From contig NZ_RCIV01000002.1 in NCBI RefSeq assembly GCF_003666605.1, forward strand, positions 372,001 to 436,000: a stretch of DNA of 64,000 nt. Direction: 5' to 3'. The notes below the pieces were generated by a model, which searched no databases, was not told the origin of the DNA, and saw only the letters and a list, made by a program, of their open reading frames with translations. Source of the DNA: Propionibacterium australiense (lineage in GTDB: Bacteria > Actinomycetota > Actinomycetes > Propionibacteriales > Propionibacteriaceae). The position numbers were made by a program, and so were the translations under genes. This document shows positions 23,045 to 31,391 of this stretch, piece after piece. How positions within the stretch are numbered: the stretch's first letter is position 1; each line of letters starts with the position of its first letter.

Positions 23045-23940
23045 CCGCCCTTGCCACCGCTGGTGCGCTCAATCTGACAGGCTGCACCCGCAGCGACCCG
23101 CTCAATCAGGCCGCCGGTAAGGGTTCCGGTTCTGCATCGTCGAAGACGATCGTCATCGGCTCGCAGGACTACTACTCGAGTGAGATCATTGCCGAGATCT
23201 ACGCCCAAGCCCTCGAAGGCGCCGGCCGCACCGTCGATCGGCAGTTCCGCATCGGCCAGCGCGAGGCCTATCTCCCGGAAATCGAGGCAGGCGCGATCGA
23301 CCTGTTCCCCGAGTACACCGGCCCGCTGCTCCAGTACTGGAAGCCCGACGCCGGCTCCCGGCTGCCGGATGACGTGTATGCCGAGTTGTCCGAGACGACA
23401 CCGGATGGCCTGCGCGTCCTCGACCAGTCGCCCGCAACGGACCAGAACGCCTACACCGTGACCCGGGAGTTCGCCGACAGGTGGAGGCTGACCACGCTCG
23501 GCGATCTCTCGAACGTCACCGTTCCACTCACGCTCGGCGCCAACTCCGAGGGCGAACACCGTCCCTATGGCCCCGCAGGGCTGGCCGAGACCTACGGCGT
23601 GAATGTCGCCTTCACCCCCATCGAGGACGGTGGCGGCCCGCTGACCGTCAAGGCGCTCAAGGACGGCGACATCCAGTTCGCCATCATCTACACCGCGGAC
23701 CCCTCCATCACCGAGAACGAGCTCGTCTCCTTGGAGGACACCAAGGGCCTGTTCCTCGCCTCCCATGTCGTGCCCCTCGCCAGTGGCAACGTGGACGACT
23801 CCGCCGCCGCGATCATCAACAAGATCAGCGCTGCGATGAGCCCCGAGGACCTCATCGCGCTCAACGCCCGCAGTGTCCGGGAGGAGCTCCCCGCGGCCAC
23901 CATCGCCGCGCAGTGGCTCGCGCAGCAGAATCTCGGCTGA
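22999..23940 (+). CDS. Osmoprotectant ABC transporter, substrate-binding lipoprotein (OpuCC-like)
   Basis: Binding protein of the OpuAC/ProX class for glycine betaine, choline or related solutes. The 313-residue product has an RR-containing signal (SRRLILTGLTALATAG) and a lipobox LTGC. The mature part contains IVIGSQDYYSSEIIAEIYAQ, EAGAIDLFPEYTGPLLQYW and LKDGDIQFAIIYTADP, all typical of the family. AGGAA precedes the ATG at 22999. Together with the BCCT carrier at 5.9 kb it gives the cell two routes for osmolyte uptake. Confidence 0.92.
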   Translation: MPNRAISRRLILTGLTALATAGALNLTGCTRSDPLNQAAGKGSGSASSKTIVIGSQDYYSSEIIAEIYAQALEGAGRTVDRQFRIGQREAYLPEIEAGAIDLFPEYTGPLLQYWKPDAGSRLPDDVYAELSETTPDGLRVLDQSPATDQNAYTVTREFADRWRLTTLGDLSNVTVPLTLGANSEGEHRPYGPAGLAETYGVNVAFTPIEDGGGPLTVKALKDGDIQFAIIYTADPSITENELVSLEDTKGLFLASHVVPLASGNVDDSAAAIINKISAAMSPEDLIALNARSVREELPAATIAAQWLAQQNLG

Positions 23941-24143
23941 ACGATGGCGGGCCGAGACGAGCGCAGCGGGCGCCCTGCCCCGCACCACGGGCAACCGGAG
24001 GGGAGACGCCATCATTCCTCGACACTCCGGTCCTGCCCGGGAACGCGGCGCACGAGTGATGCTCACGGCCCTGTCGTCGCTCTGCCGCAAGGGGCTCCGG
24101 GCGCGACAGCGGATTCGGAACCATCGCTACAATCGCTGGGCGA

Positions 24144-24217
24144 GGGCGCATAGCTCAGTTGGTCAGAGCGCATCCCTTACAAGGATGATGTCGTCGGTTC
24201 GAGTCCGTCTGCGCCCA
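24144..24217 (+). tRNA. tRNA-Val(UAC)
   Basis: Full cloverleaf: acceptor GGGCGCA/TGCGCCC with discriminator A, D arm GCTCAGTTGGTCAGAGC, anticodon stem CATCC/GGATG with loop CTTACAA (anticodon TAC), and T arm with GGTTCGAGTCC. CCA is not encoded. 74 bases. Confidence 0.95.
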
Positions 24218-24529
24218 CCCGCTCGTCAGCACCGATTTGGTGCTTGCCGGTGGCCCGCTGGGGTCTTCTCGCAGAGCTGGCACCGGATTGCATCGGAGGG
24301 ACTGGAAGTTTTCGCCCTGTACCCGGTACAGCCGTGGCAAGGGCGCCGCGACACTGGTTCTGGGGAATGTTCGGCCTGATAGACGCCAGAGCACAGTCTC
24401 CTCAGGGCTGGCCCACGGCGTCTCGGGCGACGCACACGGCAGTGGCCCCGTCGATCACTCGACGGGGCCACCATTCATCACCTCATCCCAGCGGATGTCC
24501 CGCCGGGCGGTCCTTCATCCCGTGGAGCC
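24218..24529. other. Gap between tRNA-Val and hsp20
   Basis: No gene seen. The only clear element is the terminator at 24442-24471. I looked for an integrase or a direct repeat of the tRNA 3' end here and saw neither. Confidence 0.5.
24442..24471. terminator. Bidirectional-looking terminator near the hsp20 end
   Basis: A perfect 13-bp stem (24442-24454 with 24459-24471) closes on a 4-base loop. It is 58 bases past the hsp20 stop (minus strand) and about 225 bases past tRNA-Val (plus strand). No U tract on either side. Confidence 0.75.
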
Positions 24530-24979
24530 TCAGGCCTCCTCGGAACCCTCGACCTGGATCGGGGCGTCCACACCGCTGATGGCGATCTTGCGCGGCTTGG
24601 CCTCCTCGGCCACCGGGATCGTCAGTGTCAGCACGCCATCGGCGTAGTCGGCGTTGACGTTGGCGAGGTCGAGGCCGCCGCCCAGTGTGAGCTGGCGGGC
24701 GAAGCTGCCCGTGGTGCGCTCACGGCTCACCCAGCGGTTCTTCTCGCCGGACTCGATCTCGACGGGCTTGCGTTCTGCGGTGACGGTCAGCGTGCGGTCG
24801 TCGATGCCGACCTCGATGGTGCTCGGATCCACACCCGGCAGGTCCAGCTTCGCGATGAAGTTGTCACCCTCGCGGTAGAGATCCATCGGCATCAGTCGCG
24901 CGTCGCGGGCCACTGTCCTGGCGGCCTGCTCGAAGAAACGATCCAGCTCATGGAAGGGGTTGTACAACATGGTGCTCAT
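24530..24979 (-). CDS. Small heat shock protein (Hsp20/alpha-crystallin)
   Basis: ATP-independent holdase of 149 residues that binds unfolding proteins during heat stress. The N-terminus STMLYNPFHELDRFFEQ is typical of actinobacterial Hsp18/20. The alpha-crystallin domain runs from about 35 to 130, with LDLPGVDPSTIEVGIDDRTL and YADGVLTLTIPV, and the I-x-I tail motif is IAI (about 135-137). AAGGA precedes the ATG. The gene stands alone behind a promoter overlapped by two HAIR operators, so HspR control is expected. Confidence 0.94.
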   Translation of the reverse strand: MSTMLYNPFHELDRFFEQAARTVARDARLMPMDLYREGDNFIAKLDLPGVDPSTIEVGIDDRTLTVTAERKPVEIESGEKNRWVSRERTTGSFARQLTLGGGLDLANVNADYADGVLTLTIPVAEEAKPRKIAISGVDAPIQVEGSEEA

Positions 24980-25064
24980 TGTGTGCCGTCCTTAGTGAAT
25001 CCTCGTGGCCCGGGAGTCTCCCTGGCCAACAGCTTCCGCGCGATAGCCCAATCATCGCGCTCAC

Positions 25065-25085
25065 CTTGAGTAACCTGGACTCAAC
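25065..25085. promoter_or_regulatory. HAIR operator 1 (HspR box)
   Basis: CTTGAGT, seven bases, then ACTCAAC: 13 of the 14 fixed positions of the HAIR consensus CTTGAGT-N7-ACTCAAG bound by HspR. It lies 86 bases upstream of the hsp20 start, over the predicted transcription start. Confidence 0.85.
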
Positions 25086-25089
25086 TCTG

Positions 25090-25118
25090 ATTATTCCCCT
25101 TGAGTCGCTCCGACTCAA
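25090..25118 (-). promoter_or_regulatory. hsp20 promoter overlapping HAIR 2
   Basis: On the minus strand TTGAGT (25118-25113) is followed after 17 bases by AATAAT (25095-25090). The -35 hexamer is itself part of HAIR operator 2, so HspR binding should block RNA polymerase. Predicted start of transcription is near 25083, inside HAIR 1. Confidence 0.7.
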
Positions 25119-25119
25119 C
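25099..25119. promoter_or_regulatory. HAIR operator 2 (HspR box)
   Basis: A second CTTGAGT-N7-ACTCAAC, identical in its fixed bases to operator 1 and 34 bases away from it start to start. The pair brackets the hsp20 -10 element. Confidence 0.85.
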
Positions 25120-25157
25120 TTTTTTCGGAAGGAATCCAGGGCAGCCGGCGGACACAC

Positions 25158-25195
25158 GGAGGGGTCCTCCAGGCCATGGCCTGGAGGACCCCTCC
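25158..25195 (-). terminator. 38-bp perfect palindrome after the DUF3052 gene
   Basis: The whole 38-base stretch equals its own reverse complement, so it can fold into a stem of about 17 bp with a tiny loop. It is 19 bases past the DUF3052 stop and just upstream of the hsp20 promoter. It probably stops read-through from the DUF3052 gene into hsp20. Confidence 0.75.
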
Positions 25196-25213
25196 TGTCT
25201 CGTGCGTATCGTC

Positions 25214-25642
25214 TCAGGACCGGTGCGCCGTGTGCGAGCGGACGATCCGGCACGCCTGCCAGTCCGGGGACACCTCGACGACCCCCGTGGCGGTGAGCCC
25301 GGCGACCGAGGCGCCCTCGGAGACGTCGATCGGCTTGACGTACCCGGGCCGGCCGATCTTCGGGGTCAGCAACCAGATGTAACCGGTGTCGGACAGATCA
25401 CGCAAAGCATCGACCAAGGCGTCGGCGACGTCGGTGTCGTCACGCTGCCACAGGATCACCGCGTCGACGGCTTCGACCGCGTCCTCGATCAGATCCGCAT
25501 CAATCTCATCCATGATGTCAGCGCGCAGATCCTCGTCGACATCATCGTCCCAGCCCAGTTCCTGAACGACCATGCCGGGACGCAACTTGAGTAGTTCGGC
25601 TCCCCCCATCGAGGTGGATGACTTGTCAGTACTGCCTGCCAT
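25214..25642 (-). CDS. DUF3052 family protein
   Basis: Acidic cytoplasmic protein of 142 residues and unknown function, found next to aceE in actinobacteria. Recognised by LRPGMVVQELGWDDDVDEDL, a very acidic middle, VILWQRDDTDVADALVDAL and the C-terminal GYIWLLTPKIGRPGYV. The acidic D-rich stretch (about 30-60) is a family feature. It lies about 200 bases downstream of aceE on the same strand and is closed by a strong palindrome. A role linked to pyruvate dehydrogenase is only suggested by position. Confidence 0.85.
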   Translation of the reverse strand: MAGSTDKSSTSMGGAELLKLRPGMVVQELGWDDDVDEDLRADIMDEIDADLIEDAVEAVDAVILWQRDDTDVADALVDALRDLSDTGYIWLLTPKIGRPGYVKPIDVSEGASVAGLTATGVVEVSPDWQACRIVRSHTAHRS

Positions 25643-25836
25643 GGCACTACTTCACCACATGTGACCTTCCCCGTGCTCACCGGGACGCGCTCTGACTGGC
25701 CTTGCGACGAGGAGAGCGCCGGGGACCTTCGCGCCGCCCCCGGAACACCCTCCGAAGAACGCGCGGTGGGCACGACCGACGCCGGGAGGGGTCGGTTCGG
25801 TGACCCCTCCCGGCGCGAACAGCCCGGCTCGCGAGG

Positions 25837-28590
25837 TCAGTCCTCCTCGCCGGGGACGACGGCAGCGGCCGAGACGTCGAGCAGCCCGTACCGATCGGCT
25901 GCCTGCTGAGCCCACTCGCCGGGCGCCTCACCGCGGCGAGCGAGCGCCTGCAGGGTGGCCACCACCATCGACACGGCGTCGATGTGCAGGGTGCGGCGGG
26001 CGGCGGCACGGGTGTCGGAGAAGCCGAAGCCGTCGGCGCCGAGCACGGTGTAGTCGGTGGGCACCCATTCGCGGATCTGGTCCTGGACGGCCTTCATGTA
26101 GTCGCTGGTGGCGACCACCGGACCGGGCCGGCCGGACAGTTTCTGGGTGACGAACGGGACGCGCTGGGCGAGCTCGGGGTGCAGGAAGGCCTGTTCGTTG
26201 CACTCCAGGCCGTCACGGCGCAGCTCGCCCCAGCTGGTGACGCTCCACACGTCGGCGACGACGCCCCAGTCGTCCCTCAGCATCTGCTGGGCCTGCAGGG
26301 CCCACGGGACGCCGGGCCCGGAGGCGAGCAGCTGGGCCCGCGGCGCGGCCGGGTCGACACCCTCCATCGAGCCCTCGCGGAGCAGGTACATGCCCTTGAG
26401 AATGCCCTCGACGTCGACGTTCTCGGGCTCGGCCGGCTGCTCCATCGGCTCGTTGTAGGTCGTGATGTAGTAGGCGATGTCCTCCGGCTCGTCGCCGTAC
26501 ATGCGCCGCAGGCCGTCCTCTACGATGTGGGCGAGCTCGTAGCCGTAGCACGGGTCGTAGCTGACCAGCGCCGTGTTGGTGCTGACCAGGATCGGCGAGT
26601 GACCGTCCATGTGCTGGGTGCCCTCACCGGTCAGGGTGGTGCGGCCCGCGGTGGCGGCGATGTAGAAACCCCGGCCCAGCTGGTCGGCGGCGGCCCACAT
26701 GGCGTCACCGGTGCGCTGGGCACCGAACATCGAGTAGAAGATGTACACCGGCACCATCGGCTGGCCGTGCGTGGCGTAGCTGGTGGCGGCGGCGGTCCAG
26801 GCCGCCACCGAGCCGGCCTCGTTGATGCCGGTGTGCAGCAGCTGACCGTTGACGGCCTCGCGGTAGCTCAGCATGAGGTCGTGGTCGACCGGCGTGTAGT
26901 TCTGGCCATTCGGGTTGTAGATCTTGCTCGTGGGGAAGAACGAGTCCATGCCGAAGGTACGGGCCTCGTCGGGCAGGATCGGCACGACGAACGGACCGAA
27001 GTCCCGCTCCCGCATGAGATCCTTGAGAATGCGCACGAAGGCCATCGTCGAGGCGATCTTCTGGTGGCCCGAGCCCTTCTTGATCGCCTTGTAGGCCTTC
27101 TCACCCGGCAGGACGAGCCTCTTGCCGTCGGTACGGCGCTCGGGCAGGAAACCGCCGAGTGCGCGGCGGTGCTCGAACATGTACGACATGGCCGGGGAGT
27201 CGTCGGGCTCCTTGTAGTACGGCGGCAGATAGGGATCGGCCTCGAGCTGGGCGTCGCTGATCGGGATGTTGCAGCGGTCGCGGAGCGCCTTGAGGTCGTC
27301 CAGGGCCATCTTCTTCATCTGGTGGGTCGCGTTGCGCCCGGCGAAGTGCGTGCCCAGCGCGTAGCCCTTGATGGTGTGGACGAGGATGACCGTGGGGGCG
27401 CCATTGAACTCCATGGCCGCCTTGTAGGCGTTGTAGATCTTCTTGTAGTCATGGCCGCCGCGGCGCAGCGCCCAGATGTCGTCGTCGCTCCACTCCTCGA
27501 CCATGGCCGCGGTACGGGGGTCCTTGCCGAAGAAGTGCTCGCGCACCCAGGCCCCGTCGTTCGCCTTCATGGTCTGGTAGTCGCCGTCATTGGTGACGTT
27601 CATCAGGTTGACCAGGGCGCCCTCGGTGTCCGCCTTGAGCAGCGGGTCCCAGTTCTCACCCCAGATGACCTTGATGACGTTCCAGCCGGCGCCGCGGAAG
27701 AATGCCTCGAGCTCCTGGATGATCTTGCCGTTGCCGCGGACCGGGCCGTCCAGACGCTGCAGATTGCAGTTGACGACGAAGGTCAGGTTGTCCAGACCGT
27801 CATTGGCGGCGAGCTGGAGGGCGCCGCGGGACTCGACCTCGTCCATCTCACCGTCGCCGAGGAAGGCCCAGACGTGCTGGCGGCTCGTGTCCTTGATGCC
27901 GCGGTTCTCCAGGTAGCGGTTGAACTGGGCCTGGTAGATCGCGTTGATCGGGCCGAGGCCCATCGAGACGGTCGGGAACTCCCAGAAGTCGGCCATGCGA
28001 CGCGGGTGGGGATAGCTCGGCAGGCCCCTGCCGCCGCGGGGCCGGGAGTACTCCTGGCGGAAGCCGTCGAGATCGGCCTCGGTGAGACGACCCTCGAGGT
28101 AGGCGCGGGCGTACAGGCCCGGACTGGCGTGACCTTGGAAGAAGATCTGGTCACCGCGGTCCTCGGAGTCCTTGCCGCGCCAGAAATGGTTCATCCCCAC
28201 CTCATAGAGCAGCACGGCACTGGCGTAGGTGGAGATGTGGCCGCCGACACCGAGCCCCGGGCGCTGCTGACGGTGCACGGTGACCGCGGCGTTCCAGCGC
28301 AGCATGTGGCGGATCCGCTGCTCGAGCTTCTCGTCACCCGGGTAGGGCGACTCCAGTGCGGCGGGGATCGTGTTGACGTAGTCGGTGGAGACCAGTGAGG
28401 GCAGGCCGATGTAGCGTTCACGGGCCCGCTGGTTGAGCCTGAGCATCACATAGCGGGCCCGGTTGTGACCGTCCGCATCGATCATCGCGTCGAGGGAATC
28501 GACCCACTCACGGGTCTCCTCCGGATCGGTATCGGGCAGATTCGTGGGCAGACCGTTGAAGATGGGGCCACGTTCCTGGCGAGGAATCAC
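25837..28590 (-). CDS. aceE: Pyruvate dehydrogenase E1 component, homodimeric type
   Basis: Thiamine-diphosphate enzyme that decarboxylates pyruvate and passes acetyl groups to the E2 lipoyl domain. The 917-residue length is that of AceE rather than the two-subunit E1. Visible are [20 protein letters not shown], the ThDP motif [14 protein letters not shown] through [12 protein letters not shown], and the second half with [15 protein letters not shown]. The start is a GTG (MIPRQERGP) with AAGGACGAC upstream. E2 and E3 are not in the window. It is divergent from the aminotransferase, and its acetyl-CoA feeds the fab cluster nearby. Confidence 0.96.
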   Translation of the reverse strand: MIPRQERGPIFNGLPTNLPDTDPEETREWVDSLDAMIDADGHNRARYVMLRLNQRARERYIGLPSLVSTDYVNTIPAALESPYPGDEKLEQRIRHMLRWNAAVTVHRQQRPGLGVGGHISTYASAVLLYEVGMNHFWRGKDSEDRGDQIFFQGHASPGLYARAYLEGRLTEADLDGFRQEYSRPRGGRGLPSYPHPRRMADFWEFPTVSMGLGPINAIYQAQFNRYLENRGIKDTSRQHVWAFLGDGEMDEVESRGALQLAANDGLDNLTFVVNCNLQRLDGPVRGNGKIIQELEAFFRGAGWNVIKVIWGENWDPLLKADTEGALVNLMNVTNDGDYQTMKANDGAWVREHFFGKDPRTAAMVEEWSDDDIWALRRGGHDYKKIYNAYKAAMEFNGAPTVILVHTIKGYALGTHFAGRNATHQMKKMALDDLKALRDRCNIPISDAQLEADPYLPPYYKEPDDSPAMSYMFEHRRALGGFLPERRTDGKRLVLPGEKAYKAIKKGSGHQKIASTMAFVRILKDLMRERDFGPFVVPILPDEARTFGMDSFFPTSKIYNPNGQNYTPVDHDLMLSYREAVNGQLLHTGINEAGSVAAWTAAATSYATHGQPMVPVYIFYSMFGAQRTGDAMWAAADQLGRGFYIAATAGRTTLTGEGTQHMDGHSPILVSTNTALVSYDPCYGYELAHIVEDGLRRMYGDEPEDIAYYITTYNEPMEQPAEPENVDVEGILKGMYLLREGSMEGVDPAAPRAQLLASGPGVPWALQAQQMLRDDWGVVADVWSVTSWGELRRDGLECNEQAFLHPELAQRVPFVTQKLSGRPGPVVATSDYMKAVQDQIREWVPTDYTVLGADGFGFSDTRAAARRTLHIDAVSMVVATLQALARRGEAPGEWAQQAADRYGLLDVSAAAVVPGEED

Positions 28591-28971
28591 GCTGTCGTCC
28601 TTTCACCTCAGCTGTTCGACGGCGAACAATGCCGACGGGTTGTCCCTATCTTCCAACCCGCAGGTGACCCCACGTACCAAAACGCAACCAGCCCTCAGCG
28701 TAATTGGCCCGACCAGCACTGCATCACGCCTCACCGACCTGGACCGACAGCCGGCGTGGGCACGGGCGCGGTGACCCGCCGCAGGGCTGTCAGGGCACAT
28801 CGATCAGGGCCGTGGCACCTGACCCGAGGATGCCCCCGGATGGCTCGACCGGTGCGACCACCACATGACCAGTGGCCGACCGGTCCGATGCCGATCTCAC
28901 GACAGGACCGCCCGTCAGGAAGCTCTTCGGGGCGTCGTTAACATACCGCGCGACAAGAAGGGAACTCAGAC
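28591..28971. other. Divergent region between aceE and the aminotransferase
   Basis: 381 bases without a gene. It must hold both promoters. The part nearest aceE (28600-28720) is somewhat AT-richer, but I could not assign -35/-10 pairs with confidence on either strand. GAAGGGAAC precedes the aminotransferase ATG. Confidence 0.5.
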
Positions 28972-30174
28972 ATGTCCATCTTCGCCGAACTCGAAGCGGC
29001 CCCGTACGATCCGATCTTTCACCTGACCGATCTGTTCAAGCAGGACACCGATCCTCGCAAGGTGAATCTCGGCGTGGGCGTCTATCAGGACGACAACGGC
29101 AAGGTGCCGCTGCTCAAGTCGGTCGAGATCGTGCAGAAGCAGATGGCCGATGACCCCGACCCGTGGACCTATCTACCGCTGAGGGGCTGGGAGCCCTTCA
29201 ACGAGGCGACTCAGAAACTCGTCTTCGGTGCCGGCTCCGAGCCCGTGACATCCGGCCGGATCGCCACCGTCCAATCGCTGTCCGGCACCGGGGCGCTCCT
29301 GCTGGGCGCGGACTTCTATCATCACCAGGTCAACCGGGACGCCGGCATGATCGCCTCGGACCCGACCTGGACGAACCACCACGCGCTGTTCCGCTACGCC
29401 GGCTACCGGACCGGCTCGTACCGCTACTACGACGCGACCAACCACTGCATCGACGTCGACGGCATGCTGGCCGACATCAGGGCCGCCGAACCCGGCACGG
29501 TCGTGCTGCTGCACGCCTGCTGCCACAACCCCACCGGCTACGATCTGGACCCCGACCAGTGGGCCCCCCTGATCGAGGTACTGGCCGAGCGTGAACTGAT
29601 GCCCTTCGTCGACCTGGCCTACGAGGGCTTCTCCCGTGGTCTCGAGGAGGACGCCGGCATGGCCCGGGCATTCGCCGAGGCCGGCCTGAGCTTCTTCGTG
29701 GCAAGCTCCTTCAGCAAGAACATGGCCATGTACGGCGGTCGGACCGGCGCGATCCATGTCGTGTGCGCAAACGCCGATGAGGCGTTCCGGGTCAAGAACC
29801 ATCTCGCCCGCACCGTGCGCAGCCTCTACTCGAATGCACCGTTTCAAGGCGCCACGATCGCCGCGACGATCCTCAACGATCCCGAGCTGCGCGCCACCTG
29901 GGAGGAGGAGGTTGCCGTCATGCGCGTCCGCATCGCCACGATGCGCGCCCGCCTGCTCGAGGCCCTCGAGGCCAGGGGCATCGAGGACATGGGCTTCATC
30001 ACGCGCCAGGCCGGCATGTTCAGTCTGTCGGGCCTGACCCCTCAGGAGATGGTCCGGCTGCGCAAGGAGTTCCACGTCTACGGGCTCGACAGCGGCCGGC
30101 TGTGCATGGCCGCTCTGAACAGCCGCAACGTCGAATACGTCGCGTCCGCGATCGCCGAGGTCCACGGGCACTGA
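28972..30174 (+). CDS. Aromatic/aspartate aminotransferase (class I)
   Basis: PLP enzyme that moves amino groups between aspartate or aromatic amino acids and 2-oxoglutarate. The 400-residue protein matches AspC/TyrB: LGVGVYQDDNGKVPLL near 30, LHACCHNPTGYDLDPDQW near 185, the PLP-binding lysine in ASSFSKNMAMYGGRTGA near 250, and the Arg-containing NAPFQGA motif and C-terminal GLDSGRLCMAALN. AspC and TyrB cannot be told apart here. Single gene; a long hairpin follows it. Confidence 0.93.
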   Translation: MSIFAELEAAPYDPIFHLTDLFKQDTDPRKVNLGVGVYQDDNGKVPLLKSVEIVQKQMADDPDPWTYLPLRGWEPFNEATQKLVFGAGSEPVTSGRIATVQSLSGTGALLLGADFYHHQVNRDAGMIASDPTWTNHHALFRYAGYRTGSYRYYDATNHCIDVDGMLADIRAAEPGTVVLLHACCHNPTGYDLDPDQWAPLIEVLAERELMPFVDLAYEGFSRGLEEDAGMARAFAEAGLSFFVASSFSKNMAMYGGRTGAIHVVCANADEAFRVKNHLARTVRSLYSNAPFQGATIAATILNDPELRATWEEEVAVMRVRIATMRARLLEALEARGIEDMGFITRQAGMFSLSGLTPQEMVRLRKEFHVYGLDSGRLCMAALNSRNVEYVASAIAEVHGH

Positions 30175-30185
30175 CATGGGACCGG

Positions 30186-30229
30186 GCCGGCCGGCCCGGC
30201 AACACACGGCACTCGCCGGGCCGGCCGGC
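30186..30229 (+). terminator. Terminator after the aminotransferase gene
   Basis: Bases 30186-30200 are the exact reverse complement of 30215-30229 (15 bp, all G/C) with a 14-base loop, starting 12 bases past the stop codon. A second, nested GC palindrome lies at 30182-30199. No U tract. Confidence 0.65.
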
Positions 30230-30317
30230 TCGCGCCGATTAGGCTGGCGTCACTCGGGCGCTCCCCTCAGGGAGTCTTTGGCACCGAGGTCTCATTCATT
30301 AAGAAAGGCACAACGCA

Positions 30318-31391
30318 ATGCAGCTGCGCAAGGACGCCCAGTGGAGCCTCGTCACCCCGACCAGCATGGGGGTACGGATCAGCCCGGCCTCCGGTCAGCC
30401 GGTCCAAGCCGCCGATCAGTTCGCGCTTCACGTGACGAGCGCCGAGACCAATGTCGGCTCGATCCCGAGCCATCTCGGCGAGCCGGTGAAGGTTCTCACG
30501 AATTTCGTGGCGGGCTCCCCCATCGCCCAGCTCATCAAGGCGAACCTCGCCAGCCGCCACATGGCCTACGAGGGCCCCGACGTGCCGCAGGGCGGCGCCT
30601 GGGGCTACCGTCACCAGTTCAACATCGCGGACTCGGGCTACGGCAACCGCGGCGCCCGCGTCTGGAACGACCGCGCCGGCGAGGTCGGCCGCATCCTGGA
30701 CGCCAAGGACTTCGACCTGGACCGCATCTTCGGTTCGGAGGGCGTCAAGATCGTCCACATGTCCGGGCTGATCGCCTCGCTGAGCCCCCAGACCTGCCAG
30801 TTCTGCCTCGAGGTCGCCCGTACCGCCAAGAAGTACGGCACCGCCGTCAGCTTCGACCTCAACTACCGTGCCTCCTTCTGGGAGGGGCGGGAGGCCGAGC
30901 TGCGCGCGGCGTTCACCGAGATCGCCGAGCAGTGCACCGTGCTCGTCGGCAACGAGGAGGACTTCCAGCTGGCCCTCGGCCTGCAGGGTCCTGAGGCGGG
31001 CGGAAAGGGCCTGGCCGGCAAGATCGACGCCTTCAAGGGCATGATCGAACAGGCCCATGAGCGTTTCAGCGGTGTCGAGTACTTCACCACCACGCTGCGC
31101 GAGGTCGTCAACACCAACGAGCACATGTGGGGCGCCATCTTGTGGAATGACGGCACCTTCCACGTCGCAGAGCCCCGCCCGATCGGCGTCCTCGACCGTA
31201 TCGGCGGCGGCGACGCCACCGTCGGCGGCATCCTCCACGGCCTGCTCCGGGACTGGGACGCCGAGAAGTGCATGCAGTTCGGCTGGGCCAGCGGAGCCCT
31301 GGCCACCACGTTCCTCACCGACTACGCGATCCCGGCCGACGAGGATCAGATCTGGGCCATCTGGAATGGCAACGCCCGCATCAAGCGCTGA
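30318..31391 (+). CDS. PfkB family sugar kinase (KdgK-like)
   Basis: Carbohydrate kinase of 357 residues that phosphorylates a sugar or sugar acid with ATP. It shows the PfkB features SFDLNYRASFWEGREAEL (typical of 2-keto-3-deoxygluconate kinases) and the anion-hole/catalytic motif DRIGGGDATVGGILHGLL near 290, with the catalytic Asp. AAGAAAGG precedes the ATG. Its last 26 bases overlap the start of the fasR reading frame, so the two are probably cotranscribed. Substrate is inferred only from family likeness. Confidence 0.85.
   Translation: MQLRKDAQWSLVTPTSMGVRISPASGQPVQAADQFALHVTSAETNVGSIPSHLGEPVKVLTNFVAGSPIAQLIKANLASRHMAYEGPDVPQGGAWGYRHQFNIADSGYGNRGARVWNDRAGEVGRILDAKDFDLDRIFGSEGVKIVHMSGLIASLSPQTCQFCLEVARTAKKYGTAVSFDLNYRASFWEGREAELRAAFTEIAEQCTVLVGNEEDFQLALGLQGPEAGGKGLAGKIDAFKGMIEQAHERFSGVEYFTTTLREVVNTNEHMWGAILWNDGTFHVAEPRPIGVLDRIGGGDATVGGILHGLLRDWDAEKCMQFGWASGALATTFLTDYAIPADEDQIWAIWNGNARIKR

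Noticed and set aside
24144-24529. tRNA-Val as an integration site of a mobile element
   Set aside because: No integrase gene, no second copy of the tRNA 3' end and no composition change was seen downstream.
25984-28398. 804-codon open frame on the plus strand opposite aceE
   Set aside because: It is the antisense of a well-supported aceE. Its protein is rich in Val, Gly, Leu, Asp and His repeats typical of the complement of high-GC genes, with no recognisable domain.
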